This document shows, in pieces, positions 10,095 to 22,300 of a stretch of 64,000 nucleotides of DNA. The position numbers and the translations under genes were made by a program. The DNA lies in NCBI GenBank assembly GCA_934045905.1, contig OW203767.1, forward strand, positions 27,598,785 to 27,662,784, read 5' to 3'. Positions within the stretch are counted from its first letter, which is position 1. Each line of letters opens with the position of its first letter. This stretch comes from Leuctra nigra. Lineage: Eukaryota > Arthropoda > Insecta > Plecoptera > Leuctridae. The notes under the pieces are model-generated. The model was given only the letters and a program-made list of their open reading frames with translations. It did no database searches and was not told the DNA's origin.

Positions 10095-10555
10095 ACCTAC
10101 AATGTCTTGAACTATTCTTGATTCAAAGATTTTTCTGTTTATAGTTTAAGAAAAACAGTCGCTCTCTTGAAAAAAGAAAATTTAATATTTTCATCTCATC
10201 CTAGGCACATAAGGACACAGATTCTCTGTCATAATGCAGGCGTCATACTTAAAATACATGACACGTCAGTACGTTAGTCTCCGTACGTACATAAATAAGT
10301 GATTACACTCTAAAAGTGCTGCATGAAAGGAAAATGAGGTCGAGACCTTTAAAATTACAAGATCAAAGTGATGAACAACTCTTTGGTTGCTTTGAAATCC
10401 CGTCGAAGTGGTTTGTGTCCCTCCCCATGGGTAATTGTAGGATCCACGCCCCGAAGAGCCCTCGAGACTGAGCCAACTTCAATGTCGAGAACCGGCTGAG
10501 CTGATCACTTCGTGAATTAGCCGATCTGGTAGAAACCGGTGTGCGTAACACGTTG
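10095..10555. other. Gene-free stretch
   Basis: AT-rich up to about 10360, then a moderately GC-rich patch before the C/G-run element. No supported gene. Confidence 0.4.
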
Positions 10556-11110
10556 CTAAGCGAGCCGAGCAGAGGTCGAATTGGGGGGGGATGCGGGGGG
10601 ATGGCATCCCCCCATGGGGAATATATTGATGGTTCCATCCCTCTATGGCTAATTTTTCCACTTCACCATCCCCCCATGAGAGATTAAAAATACACTCAGA
10701 ACGTCTCAAAATTGATTTCAAAGTGTCAAAAAACCAAAAAACGTGCCCTCAAACGTCCCCGGTTTGTAGATCGTTCCCCCCCCCCCCACACTTAGTGAAA
10801 ACTATGAAAAATAAAAAAATTAAAATAGAAAATCAAACTAACTACAACTCAGAACGTCTCAAAATTGATTTCAAAGTATCAAAAAACAAAATAACGTCCT
10901 GCGGAACAAGGCTTTTGGGGCAGGACCTCACACCTTATTGGAGTGAAAACAGAAAAATTAAACAAATATAAAAATCAAAATAACTACAACTCAGAACGTC
11001 TCAAAATTGATTTCAAAGTATCAAAAACCCAATAACGCCCTGCGGGGCAACGTGGGGGGGGGGAGGGGCCAGGTCAGAAATCCTACCAGTACACCATCCC
11101 CCCATGGACT
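10556..11110. repeat. Repeat element with G/C runs and three ~150-bp subrepeats
   Basis: The core segment CTCAGAACGTCTCAAAATTG followed by ATTTCAAAG occurs at 10695, 10848 and 10990, spaced 153 and 142 bp, so this is a short tandem array. The array is bracketed by CATCCCCCCATG motifs (about 10608, 10668, 11093), and there is a C-run at about 10777. No coding capacity. The family is not recognised. Confidence 0.6.
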
Positions 11111-11129
11111 GACTTCCAATTCGACCACT

Positions 11130-11230
11130 GGAGCCGAGGTGCTGCATGCGAATTAATATGCGTGTGTGAGTTTATGCTCCAGAGACCTTGGAAGGAGCTG
11201 AGATGAATTGCGTCAAAAGAGCAGTTATAA
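11130..11230 (+). repeat. Fragment related to the GCGAGC repeat family
   Basis: GCATGCGAATTAATATG followed by GTGTG and GACCTTG matches 48686-48740 inside the phosphatase gene. It appears to be a decayed partial copy. Confidence 0.45.
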
Positions 11231-13830
11231 TGTAATTGAAATATATTTTATTAAAATGTACAGATATTTCAAAACAATCATAAAATGTAAGTCAATTCTT
11301 GATTTGTTAGTGTGTGTGAAAAAAATCAGATCCATTGGTTAAACGGGGTGGGTGGGAGATACAAAAATACAAAAAAAATGGTAGTTGGTAACTACCATGC
11401 GATGCCACTATTAACAAACATTGACGATAGAATGATCAGAATTGACGCATACGTGCGTTAAATTAAATTTTTTGAGTGTCATACTTATAGAATTTATTAT
11501 TTCAGCAATTTTTTGCAATTTAATAGCCTATTATAAACTTGTCCAGTCCTAACTATTAACTGTTTCATAACTTTCAGACTTTCCTGAACCAATCGTAACT
11601 TGAAGATTTCTTAATTTCTTGGAAGAACTACGATGTTCTAGTTGTGTTCGTAATGAGGCCTTTAAAATCTTGAAAATTTCTTCCTAGATTTTCCAAATTT
11701 CCTTTAAAGGTCAAATAATTTGATGTCTTTATACTTTCCATACCACGCCAGAAGAGGCAGGGATCACATTTTTTCAGGTATTCATAATTTGTTATTGCCT
11801 TCGAAGTGGACTTTTGGCAAAATGTCCACCAAATGGATAAATATGTCACGAAATAGAGCATATTTATATGGATTATATAAACTTATCTCGTGGAACAAAT
11901 AGTATGATATTTTATAAAAAAATCTACGTCTAAGGGCCAGTTTTTAATGCCTTGGTAACTTTTGAACAGCCAATAAGGACTATATTGCCATGGCAACAAC
12001 CAATGACAATCCTCGAATGGTCCTCGAATGACCGTTTAAAACTTAACTACTGGTTTAGCAGACTATTGAAAATACATTAACATTTAAATATACATTTAAA
12101 TATACATTTAAATGAGTAAGAAACTAAACAAGAAATATATATAAGTAATTAAGTACGTTCATAATTAGTAAGCCTCTGCTTTGAATGTAGAACTTATTTA
12201 TTCGAAACTGAATTCCCTTTCATCTTCTCATTTTCTCCATTCCAACGCTATTGAAAGCAATTCCAATAGGGTTCGAGATTAATCGATCGATTCTAGCCGA
12301 CAATAATCGCGTGGAGATCGAGATGAAACGATTATATCGAATACAACGCTGTGTCAATCCGCGGGGACATAGTCGCTTTATTAGTTGCAATGTTTGATTG
12401 CAGGGGACGGGGTGAGAGGAGGGGGAGGTAATAAAGCTAGAGAGAATTGGGAGGAAAGTAAAGAAAGGAGGATTCTCTTCTTCTATTATAACAGAAAATC
12501 TGAGGATTGTTTGTTGAAAGTTTTTTCTCATCGAGAAACGTCGATTCGGGAAAGAGATGTATTTGAAAAGCTCTACTTTTGTTTCACTTTTAGCTGAAAC
12601 AATAGCCAATGTTTAGTATCAACACCCGGAATATCGTGTGTTCAAAATCTCTTTCGTACACAGCTGAGTGGAGCTCAGTTTCAGGAATTAAATACGTAGA
12701 TGCTTTCTAAGTTGGACGATATTTTGTGTCACGTTTCGAAGGCACTTTGAAAAGTAAGAAACGCAACCCGCAGTACATGAGTGCTCTGCGGGTTGCGGAG
12801 TACAAAAACCGGCACCTCCACTGACAAAAACATTCTACACAATATCGGATAAGGTAGAGCCTGTGTAAATTACTCAGACCTTGTTTTGTATGAGAATTGT
12901 GAATTTCTTCATTCCATTTGTACTTCTGATTTATTTTAGTATGGTTTACAGGGTGGTCATATTATCTACATCTTTCCTATAATCTTTGAGCAACTTTTTG
13001 ACAAAAGTTGTAAACGAGTTAACAATATTAGTTCCAGATTATCCATCAGAACAGCTCAGTAGATAAAAACTACTAATTAACTTTTCGGGGAAACCAAGAC
13101 ACAATCTTGCTAGAAATCAATAGGTAAAGGAACACGATTGTGATGAAATTTATGTACACAAATTAGCTTGATCGTTATTTTGTTTCACATGACGTTCGTT
13201 TCACACAGAGTTAAGCTCTCGCTATGTAATTCTCATTTTAAAACTCGATTACTACCCAATGTTGGTAAGTTAATAAAAAAAAAATTATAAAGTGTGAGAA
13301 ATGATCCGTAGTGAATTCTGAACAGTTTTCTGAATGCCAATTCAGAAGCATGTTCAATCATATTTCCTGTTCCTTCATCTCTTCAAGGTGCGATTGAACC
13401 GTTGTTTTGACGCTAAAAATGAAACATCAAATAAGATTTCGTCTAGACAAAGATTGATCGAAACACAACTCACTCAAAACAATATCCACTTTCGCCAACT
13501 TTGTCCCATTCGTAAACTAAAGTGTTGTCCAATAGGATCGCAGCATTGCAATTAAGTAGTTCTCGAAATCCCCGGAAGGTTACAATCCGAATTTCATCAA
13601 GTTGATCTGGTAACTAATAATCGACATAGCCGGGGGCGTTGAGAGGGTATTAGGGGATCTGGAGGACCGTGACTGAAACATGGTGGGGCGTTGGGGACGG
13701 AACTGCATGTACAGGCACCGTGCGTAGGCGACATTTGAACTGTGACATTACAGGCAGCGCGGCGGGTGGCAGAAATATGCAGCGTTGGCAGAACGTCAGG
13801 TCCTGTAGTTATTACGCTTTTATCAATTCC
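11231..13830. other. Gene-free interval with a short MITE
   Basis: AT-rich DNA. A short foldback-type element related to copies at 45.4 and 54.5 kb sits at about 11931-12070. A purine-rich patch (12410-12470) and a G-rich patch (13625-13800) have no sustained coding frame. No gene is supported. Confidence 0.4.
11931..12070. repeat. MITE family C, copy 1
   Basis: It begins with TAAGGGCCAGT and contains CCATGGCAACAACCAATGAC and GACCGTTTAAAACTTA, ending near GCAGACTATTGAA. The same landmarks, in inverse order, occur at 45326-45474 and 54409-54560. No coding capacity. Confidence 0.55.
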
Positions 13831-14218
13831 TAAGACGGCTGGGTAGTGAGCGTGACCTTGAAGAGTTTTTTATACGATTTTTATCAACATCTTTTACCAG
13901 TGTAATTGTTAATAAAATAGGGCTTTGTACGCGTCTTCAGAACTGTTCAATGAAAATAATTTCATAGTTTGGAAGGGTTATTAGTTTTATTTTGTCCAAC
14001 AGATGTTTAGTGCCATATTTGTACTAATTTTCAGGCACTAAACACCTGTTGGACAAAATAAAACTAATAACCTATTCCAAACTATGAAATTATTTTCATT
14101 GGACAGTTCTGAAGACGCGTACGAAGCCCTATTTTATTAACAATAACATTGGTAAAAGATATTGATAAAAATCGATTAAAAAACTCTTCAAGGTCAAACT
14201 CACTACTCAGCCGTCTTA
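13831..14218. repeat. Foldback MITE family D, copy 1 (388 bp)
   Basis: The two ends, TAAGACGGCTGGGTAGTGAG and CTCACTACTCAGCCGTCTTA, begin arms of about 180 bp that are nearly perfect inverted repeats around a short loop at 14010-14035. Relatives lie at 34628-34980 and 37750-38136. The single strand would fold into a long hairpin. No protein is encoded. Confidence 0.9.
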
Positions 14219-16184
14219 AAATGTACAAAAGTGTGTCAATTGTTAATTTGTTCTCAAATGTAATTAAGTGTTCAAAATTTCACAGAATCCGATAAAAAAA
14301 AAATTTGCTCCCTTCGTGTAATAATTCCGAGCTATTTTGAGTTCAAATAAATATAAAACTAATGAATATCTTCTCATGTCAACATTGTTGTTTTCTTTCA
14401 CTAGATGGTGTGAAGGGTCGCTTACTCTGTTTTTTATGTATGGAATTTTTAAATAGCAAAACTGATAATGAAAAAATAATTCTTTCATCTAACGTACCGT
14501 TTAAAATTGGACACATTTCCACCTTTTTCAGAAGGTGGTGAATTTGTTGCTATGTAAATGGTTATTTTGATGAATTTACAGCAAAAAGTAATACTTCATG
14601 AAACAAATGCGAATAAATATAAGGTCAAAGGTAAAGTCTGGAAAATGAAATGTAAAATACTCGTATAAATATGTAAATTGCATCACACCTGTGATAATAA
14701 TAATCATAAACAGTTACAAACAAAGCAAAACAGCCACAAGAGAAATACAATTGATTTTAAGCTTTCAGAACACGTTTTTATATAAAAGTAAAACAGAACA
14801 ATATGAGTTTTGACGGGGAGGCTAATGGGGGTGGAAAATACCACTCGAAACGTCGTTCACAATAATACTTCGACCTCATATCGTATCGCTTTTGCTTTTA
14901 AGAAAAATATATGTTTTGGCTGTCTTTGTTTGTCTGCCACACACAGCTCCTAAATTGTGAGCCAAATCTTTTTAACCATGAACATTTTTCTTTTTATAAC
15001 AATTTTCTAACCATTTAGGAATGTTAGAATTTCATTTTGGAGTCATGGCTTGACGTATATTGGTTTGGGTTTTACATATTAGGTACTCTATATACCTACC
15101 TATTGTATAGAAAAATATGTACCACATTAGGAGGCGTTAATAAAAATGTGTCAACTTACAAATCAAACTCTGTACAGGAAGTGATCGCAGCTTGTATAAA
15201 TATTTCGATTGAGGACATTGACTAAAGTTTTCATTAACTCTACAAAAAGAAAATGTCGTTATTGAAAACTAAATTATCTCAGACAAAAAATGTGATTTAG
15301 TGACTTTCTTTTCTGTAGTAAGCCCACGAAGGGTATAAGCACGTGACATCAATTTGCTTCTTGGCCGCCATGACAGTTAAAAGAGATCCCTAGACTAGTC
15401 TCAAGCTCTTTTCTAGAGCTTTAATTTGTTTAAATTAAATAGTTCAAAAACGATATTTCTATGGCAACTGCCAGTGATATTTGACATTATTCCAGTTGAA
15501 ACTTGTCTGCAGTTATATGTGACAAACATTTAGACAGTATACAAATAATAGCCCACCTAAAATAGATAGTGGCCAGCTTGACCAACGAAATTTGACTCGT
15601 ACCTACTTATCTAAAAATGTCATGTTGAAATTACCTCAAATAAGTCATTCTAATTAACTAACCAAGAAAAATAAGAACACAAAAGCATCCGTTAAAGCGT
15701 AGAAAATAGTTTAAAAAACGGCAACAACGTTAGACTTGCGTTTTTTGGGAAAGGCTGATCTCTCTGCATAATTCATATACCTTTTAGTTTCTATTATCGA
15801 TTATTCACAGCAGGATTAATGGTTTCCAGTTTCAGGACGCCTTACGCTTTTCCTGTATCCTTATTTGACGTTTGACGTCTCCAAGGACCAAACATGATCT
15901 TCCCGTTTCGAATAACCGACGCTTTTTATAATTGAAAAAGGTGTTCGTTGTTATCCAACTTCCCGCTCGACTGAGCCCTCGCTCTTTCGTCATTAGTTCT
16001 CTCCGTGAGCACGAGGATTAACTGATTGATGGCGCTAGTGTCGGATCAATTCGCCGTGTCGTTAGCTTGACAGCGTAGCACTCATGACGCGAAAAAACAC
16101 GACAAAATGGCGGAACTGTTTTTACAAAATGGGGGACGAAGAAAATTAACAAACAAGAAGCTCTTGTTTTGGAGACTTTGAACG
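14219..16184. other. Gene-free AT-rich interval
   Basis: No coding frame has convincing codon use and no repeat is obvious. From about 15960 CpG content rises, as expected near a promoter of the candidate exon at 16185. Confidence 0.4.
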
Positions 16185-16276
16185 ATGTTAGTGGAAAACA
16201 TGGATGCCACATTGCAGAACAGTGATGCCATGTCTCTTGAATTACAAAGGAGACATGTATACGCATTTACTAATAG
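16185..16276 (+). CDS. Candidate first coding exon, unknown gene
   Basis: An ATG at 16185 opens 30 codons (MLVENMDATLQNSDAMSLEL, then QRRHVYAFTN), ending AG at 16276 directly before a strong GTAAGA donor (GT 16277-16278). Composition is more coding-like than the surroundings, and the upstream 150 bp are CpG-richer with short start-stop frames typical of a 5' UTR. I cannot identify the next exon or the family. It could be chance; confidence is modest. Confidence 0.4.
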
Positions 16277-17297
16277 GTAAGAAGAGTTAACATTAGCCAT
16301 CAAAATACTAGATGCATTACTTTGGGTCACGTTGAAGTAAACCTTTTGTACGTACTTATAAAAGCAGAAGATTATGAAACTCAATGATAACATGCAAATT
16401 CAAATGATTTAAAATCTGATACTTTGTAATCAGTTGTTAATTTTAACAGTTGCTTATGATAATACAATTGTAGGATAAATTAAAACGTTTAATTCGTAGA
16501 CACGAAGTAAACGCAGACACACCAAAAAATATAATTATGGAATGAATAGTAATCAAGGAATCTTTAATCAAAGTCTGAATACAACTAGTAAATTTTGGTA
16601 CGTGCGAAAACAGCCCAAAGGACCTCAGATGTCAAAAGGGCTACATAAACATAAAACACATAAAGTTAAATCAATTTGCTCTGGTCTCAAATAACATTGC
16701 AGTCTACGTGATCAGGCAGTCAATCGACTCTGTTTTTCCCGCCAACATGCTAGTTGATATTTTCAATGAGACGTGTTATGTTTTATTGATTATTTGGGAT
16801 CTAGTTTTTATGAAAGGAATACAATTTTTAGAGAGAGTTAATGCTGAAAGAGTTGCCGACGCGGATTTGCGTCCGCAAATGCTTTGAATAATGCAAGTAT
16901 GGACTTGCGGACGCAACTAGTTTTGAGCATGAGGCTGTAACCTTGTTGCTCCTATAATCAAATTTATGTAGAAATTTTGTTCCACTACATCCACTAAATG
17001 TTTATCTCTTATAATTCCACCAACGTCTTCGTTTTGAGATACAAAGTAGAATACAATGACATTATTTGGGTTCATTATTACAAACCAGTTTACACAATTT
17101 AGTTACAACAACGACATTAATGATGAAGTTTCAACCACCAGGATCCACTGGATTTACTATCACAGTTAAAACTAAGGATGAATCAGTGAGGACATTGCAA
17201 AGTTGGGGACAAGCAAAATGGCTTCATGTGGAAAACAAATATTTTGCACCATTTTTAAGCGAGCGTCTCTACGTGACTCTTAGGACTTTTCATCTGT

Positions 17298-17377
17298 GTT
17301 TGTTTGTTTGTTTGTTTGTTTGTTTGTTTGTTTGTTTGTTTGTTTGTTTGTTTGTTTGTTTGTTTGTTTGTTTGTTT
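17298..17377 (+). repeat. (TTTG)20 microsatellite
   Basis: About 20 uninterrupted TTTG units. Short open frames reading through it (FVCL repeats) are artefacts of the repeat. Confidence 0.95.
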
Positions 17378-18252
17378 CTGCATGGACTGCCCAGGGCACA
17401 CCGTTCAACCAAACAAACTGATATTTACACTCCCACTAAAGCCATATGATCGGTCAAGTGTGTGTATATCTTTTGAACGAGATCCTGTGATTGCTTGAAA
17501 ATTAAACATGGAACCGTTTGACCGATGAACTTCAAACATTTTCAGACAAATATTTTGATAAAAGAGTCACTTTTTTAAATCTCAAATTAGAAACTGTACA
17601 CTTTTATACGGATTTGCACGCGTTTTTCGAGTAAGTATACCTCAAAATATTGTAGATCAGGCTAATAACGAGACTTACCCACAGATGAATGCAGTTAAAG
17701 CTAATTTCATTTCAGAGACTCATTCAAATTGCAATTTAATTTTTGAAATTTTACAGTTTTTTCCTAGTGTAATGTGGTCTTTAAGCCAAATCGCTAAAAC
17801 ATCTTTTTCAATGTCAACATTTAGTACCTACTCCTAAGAAGACTTCTAATGTTGTTTGAAGCCTGTTTTATAGTCAGTAAAAAGAGTGATTATCATTTTA
17901 ATATTATGAAGACGAGGATATTTATAGTCGCAAAAGTTGCTCTTGTCAGCTAGAACCTAGTGGGTGTTCAGAGTTTAATGGCGGGGACACAAAGAGCCTT
18001 GTTTATCTCCCAGGAGCAGACCTGAAGCTTAGCAAGACACATTGCGAGAGAAAAGATTCCCAGCGGAGGATGGATTAGAATCGAAACAGTTTTATTGAAC
18101 GCGAATGTGGACTCTTCTGTACGTGCTCGGCAGGAGAAGCGATTCAACTACAGTTACTGTGGCGTACTCGATGTACTGAGCGTACCTAATGGTGGTAAAT
18201 ATTAACAGGACTATATAAGTTGACTTTTTTTTTAAACGATCTGAATGAGCGA

Positions 18253-18273
18253 CCCCCCCCCCCCCCCCCCCCC
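18253..18273 (+). repeat. Poly(C) run
   Basis: A run of 21 consecutive C bases. Its exact length is likely to be unreliable in assembly. Confidence 0.9.
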
Positions 18274-18622
18274 ATCAAGACATTTTTAGCTTTTCCTTGA
18301 AGGATGTAAATTTATAGCTTTCCATTCACTTATCTGCTGTGTTAACAAAATATGGTTGTGTTAAAACAACAATATGCATTCTCAAATAAATCATAATACT
18401 CACAGTAATATTCTGTTTTAATGAACTTAAACATTTAGCTTGGAATTCTGCTTCGAATAGTTGTCAAACATGTATGAACATTCTGCTACATTTCTTAACT
18501 TTACTGTAAAAGCTGAATCAAAGATAATAGTACAAAATGATGAAAAGAATAAGACAATAAAAGCTGAATTACCATACATTTGGTTTCTCGAAATATATCT
18601 CTTCAACTTATTTACTCTTTTC

Positions 18623-18781
18623 AGAGCCGGTATTACCAAAGTTAATCTGAGCCGGATTAACTAAATATTGGACTAAATTGGCGGCACAGCCAATCAGATA
18701 CCTCAAAATGATTGAAACAGTTGAATTTAATCCAAAAGTTAGTTAATCCAGCACCATTTAACTTTGGTAATACCGGGCCTC
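18623..18781. repeat. Foldback MITE family E, copy 1 (short form)
   Basis: The left end GAGCCGGTATTACCAAAGTT and the right end AACTTTGGTAATACCGGGCC are inverted repeats. The inner parts (GGATTAACTAA... and TTAGTTAATCC) continue the pairing. Total about 159 bp. Confidence 0.8.
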
Positions 18782-18819
18782 AATAAGTTATTATGTATTA
18801 AATAATTGTTCAATTATGG

Positions 18820-19351
18820 ACGGTATAACCAAAGTTAATCTGAGCCGGATTAACTAAATATTGGACTAAATGGGCTTCCAAACTCCAAGCTAGAATAGAG
18901 CGCGCCACCGACGATCATTCCTGGTTGCTATGGCAACAGTCAAATGTTTGTTGACATGTTGCTACTTTGTCTGAATTGAAAACAAAAGAAGATGTTTAAC
19001 ATAAAGTGAGCTGCCAGTATAAAAAGTAAGTAATTGAAACTATTTAGTCATTTAATAAGTATATATTACATTTAAAAACAATTACCTTCACTCCGAACAC
19101 AACAGTTTGGCATTATATTTCAAATACAAGAAGTTATAAGTGAGCTGTCATCTAGCTGTCATTTTGTACAGACGCATGCGTGGAAGGAAAAAGGAACCAT
19201 TCTCCCTAGCACTGAGTAGTGAGAGCAAGTGGCAGCGTGGAAGCCCATTGGAGGCACAGCCAATCAGATACCTCAAAATGATTGAAATAGTTGAATTTAA
19301 TCAAAAAGTTAGTTAATCCAGCTCAATTTAACTTTGGCAATACCGGGCCTT
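18820..19351. repeat. Foldback MITE family E, copy 2 (interrupted)
   Basis: This has the same ends as 18623-18781 (CGGTATAACCAAAGTTAATC and AACTTTGGCAATACCGGGCC) and the same flanking interior, but it is split by 377 bp at 18871-19247 that are absent from copy 1. The two copies are only 38 bp apart in the same orientation. Confidence 0.75.
18871..19247. repeat. Nested insertion inside MITE family E copy 2
   Basis: It is bounded by TGGGCTTCCA and TGGAAGCCCA, a 10-bp terminal inverted repeat, exactly where copy 1 has no sequence. This looks like one small DNA element inserted into another. No coding capacity. Confidence 0.6.
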
Positions 19352-20786
19352 ATAAAACTGAAATGCATCATATAAATAATCCAAATGTACCTAGGTACTT
19401 CTTCCAGGAAACATTATTTAGTGGTTTATTGTGCCAATATAATATGTACGTACCAAATATCAGAATTGCTAACAAAGACATTTACCAATACATAACTTCC
19501 ACAAAGCTTTGTGAATAACAAATCGTTCTCTCTGTCGCACGAGATGCAAGTGAATGCACTCTGCGGTGCACTTTGTGATGCACTTTGTGATGCACTTTGT
19601 GATGCACTTGCCTCATCCCATTGGCTTCCATGTAAGCCGTCTCAGTTGGCTGCACCCAATCACATCTTCTACTTCTAGTCATCTCAGATTCAAACCCCGA
19701 GAGGAAATGTGATCAAATTGTCAATTACTGTTCCAATGCAGTTCAATTTTCAATTTTATTGAGCTGTGTTTCTATTCTAGACACTTTCCAGCTAAGTGGT
19801 CTTAAATGTGGAGGGAATTCAAATCAAGAAGTAACATCTAGATTTTCCATTCCTCGTATTCTGCCATTGTTCACGTCCGAAAAGACAGGTGCTTAGGCCC
19901 TCAATGTAACTTTAACTTTAAAGTTAACTTTTTACCATTAAGTGTCCTTTCCCTTCCGATGACCGGATGTGATTATTCAAGGTCACAAAAGCTCTCGTGT
20001 TAAAAAAAATCCCCTTCCGATGATTGGATCCGGTGATTTGCATGAACATGTAATACGAGCTTCGGAATGAAAGGGAAGATTAACATGTGCAATTATTCCC
20101 TTGACTCACCTATATTGACCAATAGTGGACTATAGGGTGTTTGTTGACCTGTTAATTTATTGGAAAACGATACTGATTTCAGATTTGTCAAACTTGGTAT
20201 AAACATGGTGAATTCTTAAATTCTAATGTTTGATGTTCAATACTAGTCAAAAACTTAACACCAGGTGTAAGAACCAAATGGAGGTGGGAGGCATAGTTGC
20301 TTGAATTTGAGTTACCAAAGTATGAGGCCAATCGATGAAAGAAACAGCTGACTAAAGAAATGTTATGAAATGTGAAGAGAAACTAGTCAACCTTGTCTGT
20401 GGTAGAACCTAGATAGCGTAATAATTTGATATTTTAAAAAAATATATATTTTGAAGAAATATCGGCAAGCTTTTTGAAACAGCGCGACTTTTATATTTAC
20501 AGTACGATTTGTTTCATATAAAAATTTCAATCGTAGTTCCGAGACGTGGAAATGCGAAACACCGCGTCGTGTTAGAGGAGGAGGTGACGAGGAGGAGAGG
20601 AGGAGGAGGAGGGGGAGGTGACGAGGAGGCGAGGAGGAGGAATGGAAGGGAGTTCCCAAGTTGTTTCCATATCATCCTGCATGTCGCCCTGCAGCTGTAC
20701 AAATCACGGCGCGACTAAACACAAACACTTAACACTAACACTAAACACTACAACTTGACATTTAATTCCGTAACTTTATTTTAAAA
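19352..20786. other. Gene-free interval
   Basis: It contains a 13-bp tandem repeat at 19560-19605 (TGCACTTTGTGA units), a purine-rich GAGGAG tract at 20575-20650, and otherwise AT-rich DNA. No gene is supported. Confidence 0.4.
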
Positions 20787-21075
20787 CAGTGGCGGCTATT
20801 TGGCTTTACAACAGGTGTTCAATTACATAGAAGGACGTAGAAGAAAGTACTCTAAGAGGAGAGCCCCCAGCAGATGCGGGGCCGGGGCGCATAACCCCGG
20901 ATTTTTTTGTATCTTTAGTTTGAAATTGATGCATTTTTACGTCTTTTGGAGAGCAAAATGATTAGACAAAATATTTAACTTCCTACTTCCTGGATTAGGG
21001 AGCACTTTTAAATAATTTTCTTGGATGATCAGGTGTGCAATTGTCACACCTTGCACACTGTAATAGCCGCCACTG
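20787..21075. repeat. hAT-type MITE with perfect 8-bp target-site duplication
   Basis: The element starts CAGTGGCGGCTATT and ends AATAGCCGCCACTG. It is flanked on both sides by TTTTAAAA (20779-20786 and 21076-21083). An 8-bp duplication and CA-starting inverted repeats are typical of hAT transposons. At 289 bp it has no transposase and is non-autonomous. Confidence 0.9.
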
Positions 21076-21334
21076 TTTTAAAACATCGAAATACGCAACA
21101 TAAGTCCCGTGTAACTTCTCATAAAACTTTACAAAATTCTGAGACACAGAAAAATACACTTTAAAACGTCTAAACGTAATTGCAGTAGTTGGCAATGCAA
21201 GCATATTATTTCCAAGTACCTAACGTTTTGAAATAAAAAGTTTTTTTTATTGAATAATGCATTTTTCCACATGAAAGTCATGAATTATTTGAACAGTTTG
21301 ATCGCGTATGAACCATAACTTAAATCCACCTCAC

Positions 21335-21500
21335 AGTAACAACTTAAAGGTCGAGTGTTCGAATCTCTGTCACGAGAAGTCAAATGGTTTTCTTCTAGTG
21401 TCCGAGGCATGGGATTGGCTTCTATAGAAAGCAATCAGTGTCCGGTCAACATTGTCCTGCGGTGGTGATTTGGTCCAGTAAAACAAGCCCGGTGAAGCCG
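21335..21500 (+). repeat. tRNA-like SINE fragment
   Basis: GTGTTCGAATCTC at about 21351-21363 resembles a B box, followed by a GC-richer tail (CCGGTGAAGCCGGCCGCGGG at about 21490). No A box is convincing. Probably a decayed SINE. Confidence 0.35.
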
Positions 21501-21845
21501 GCCGCGGGATATTGCCGTTCAATCCAACGCAATCGTCTCAGAGCCAGGATCTCACAGTCTCCAGACAAATTATTTTCTAAACCACTCGGTTATTTTTTTC
21601 ATATTTGGGGTAACGTTTTCGTTGTTAAAGCAATCTTTTCGTTTACGAGATTGCAACGTATTTGTTGACGAACGTAGATTATGTTTCCAGTAGATATTTT
21701 TCTTAACTTTAGCCAGTAACTAACAAATCCAAGAACAATCATAATTATCGAAAAGTTTGTTGATTGTAATAAATTAATCAATACTCCGTCAATGCAAAAA
21801 CATCAACAAAATGATAGTTATTTTCGCGGAAGCTTTCAGAATCAA

Positions 21846-22300
21846 AATGAAATAATGCGGTAATGATCTGATAATTTTACTACACTAAATTATCAGTCAA
21901 CTAGTATCGGCCTTCATCAGGCGATACAAGCCGATACAGGCAGGTACAAGCCGATACAAGCCGATACAAGCCGATAAAAGCCGATACAAACCGATACAAG
22001 CCGATACAAGCCGATACAAGCCGATACAATCCGATACACGCCGATACAAACCGATACAAGCCGATACAAGCCGATACAGGCCGATACAAGTCGATACAAG
22101 CCGATACAAACCGATACAATCCGATACAAGCCGATACACGCCGATACAAGCCGATACAAGCCGATACAAGCCGATACAAACCGATACAGGCCGATACAAG
22201 CCGATACAGGCCGATACAAGCCGATACAAGCCGATACATGTCGTCTGAAACGTTGCTTGTAGTAAAATTATCAGATCATTACCTACCGCATTATTTCATT
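21846..22300. repeat. MITE-like element enclosing the 10-bp minisatellite
   Basis: AATAATGCGGTAATGATCTG then ATAATTTTACTAC at the left is matched by its reverse complement, GTAGTAAAATTATCAGATCA then TTACCTACCGCATTATT, at 22259-22293. These inverted repeats of about 35 bp flank the CCGATACAAG array. Confidence 0.75.
21910..22238 (+). repeat. 10-bp minisatellite, CCGATACAAG units (about 32 copies)
   Basis: Units are CCGATACAAG with last-base and internal variants (CAGG, CAAA, CAAT, CACG). All three minus-strand frames are open and read LYRLVSACIG-like repeats because 10 bp x 3 gives 10 codons with no stop. I regard these frames as non-coding shadows. Confidence 0.9.

Larger units (their letters stand above)
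16277..18622. other. Gene-free interval with simple repeats
   Basis: AT-rich DNA containing the (TTTG)n block at 17298-17377 and a C-run at 18253-18273. Sequence after the TTTG block (GATCCTGTGATT, CATGGAACCGTTTGACC, TTTCAGACAAATATTT) resembles 57730-57860, indicating a dispersed repeat. No gene is supported. Confidence 0.45.

Noticed and set aside
17066..17449. 127-residue frame ending in FVCL repeats
   Set aside because: Most of it is the (TTTG)n microsatellite; the upstream part is AT-rich with no splice support and lies next to a dispersed repeat.
21897..22239. Three overlapping minus-strand frames reading LYRLVSACIG repeats
   Set aside because: A stop-free 10-bp repeat is open in all three frames. 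There is no start context, splice site or codon bias.
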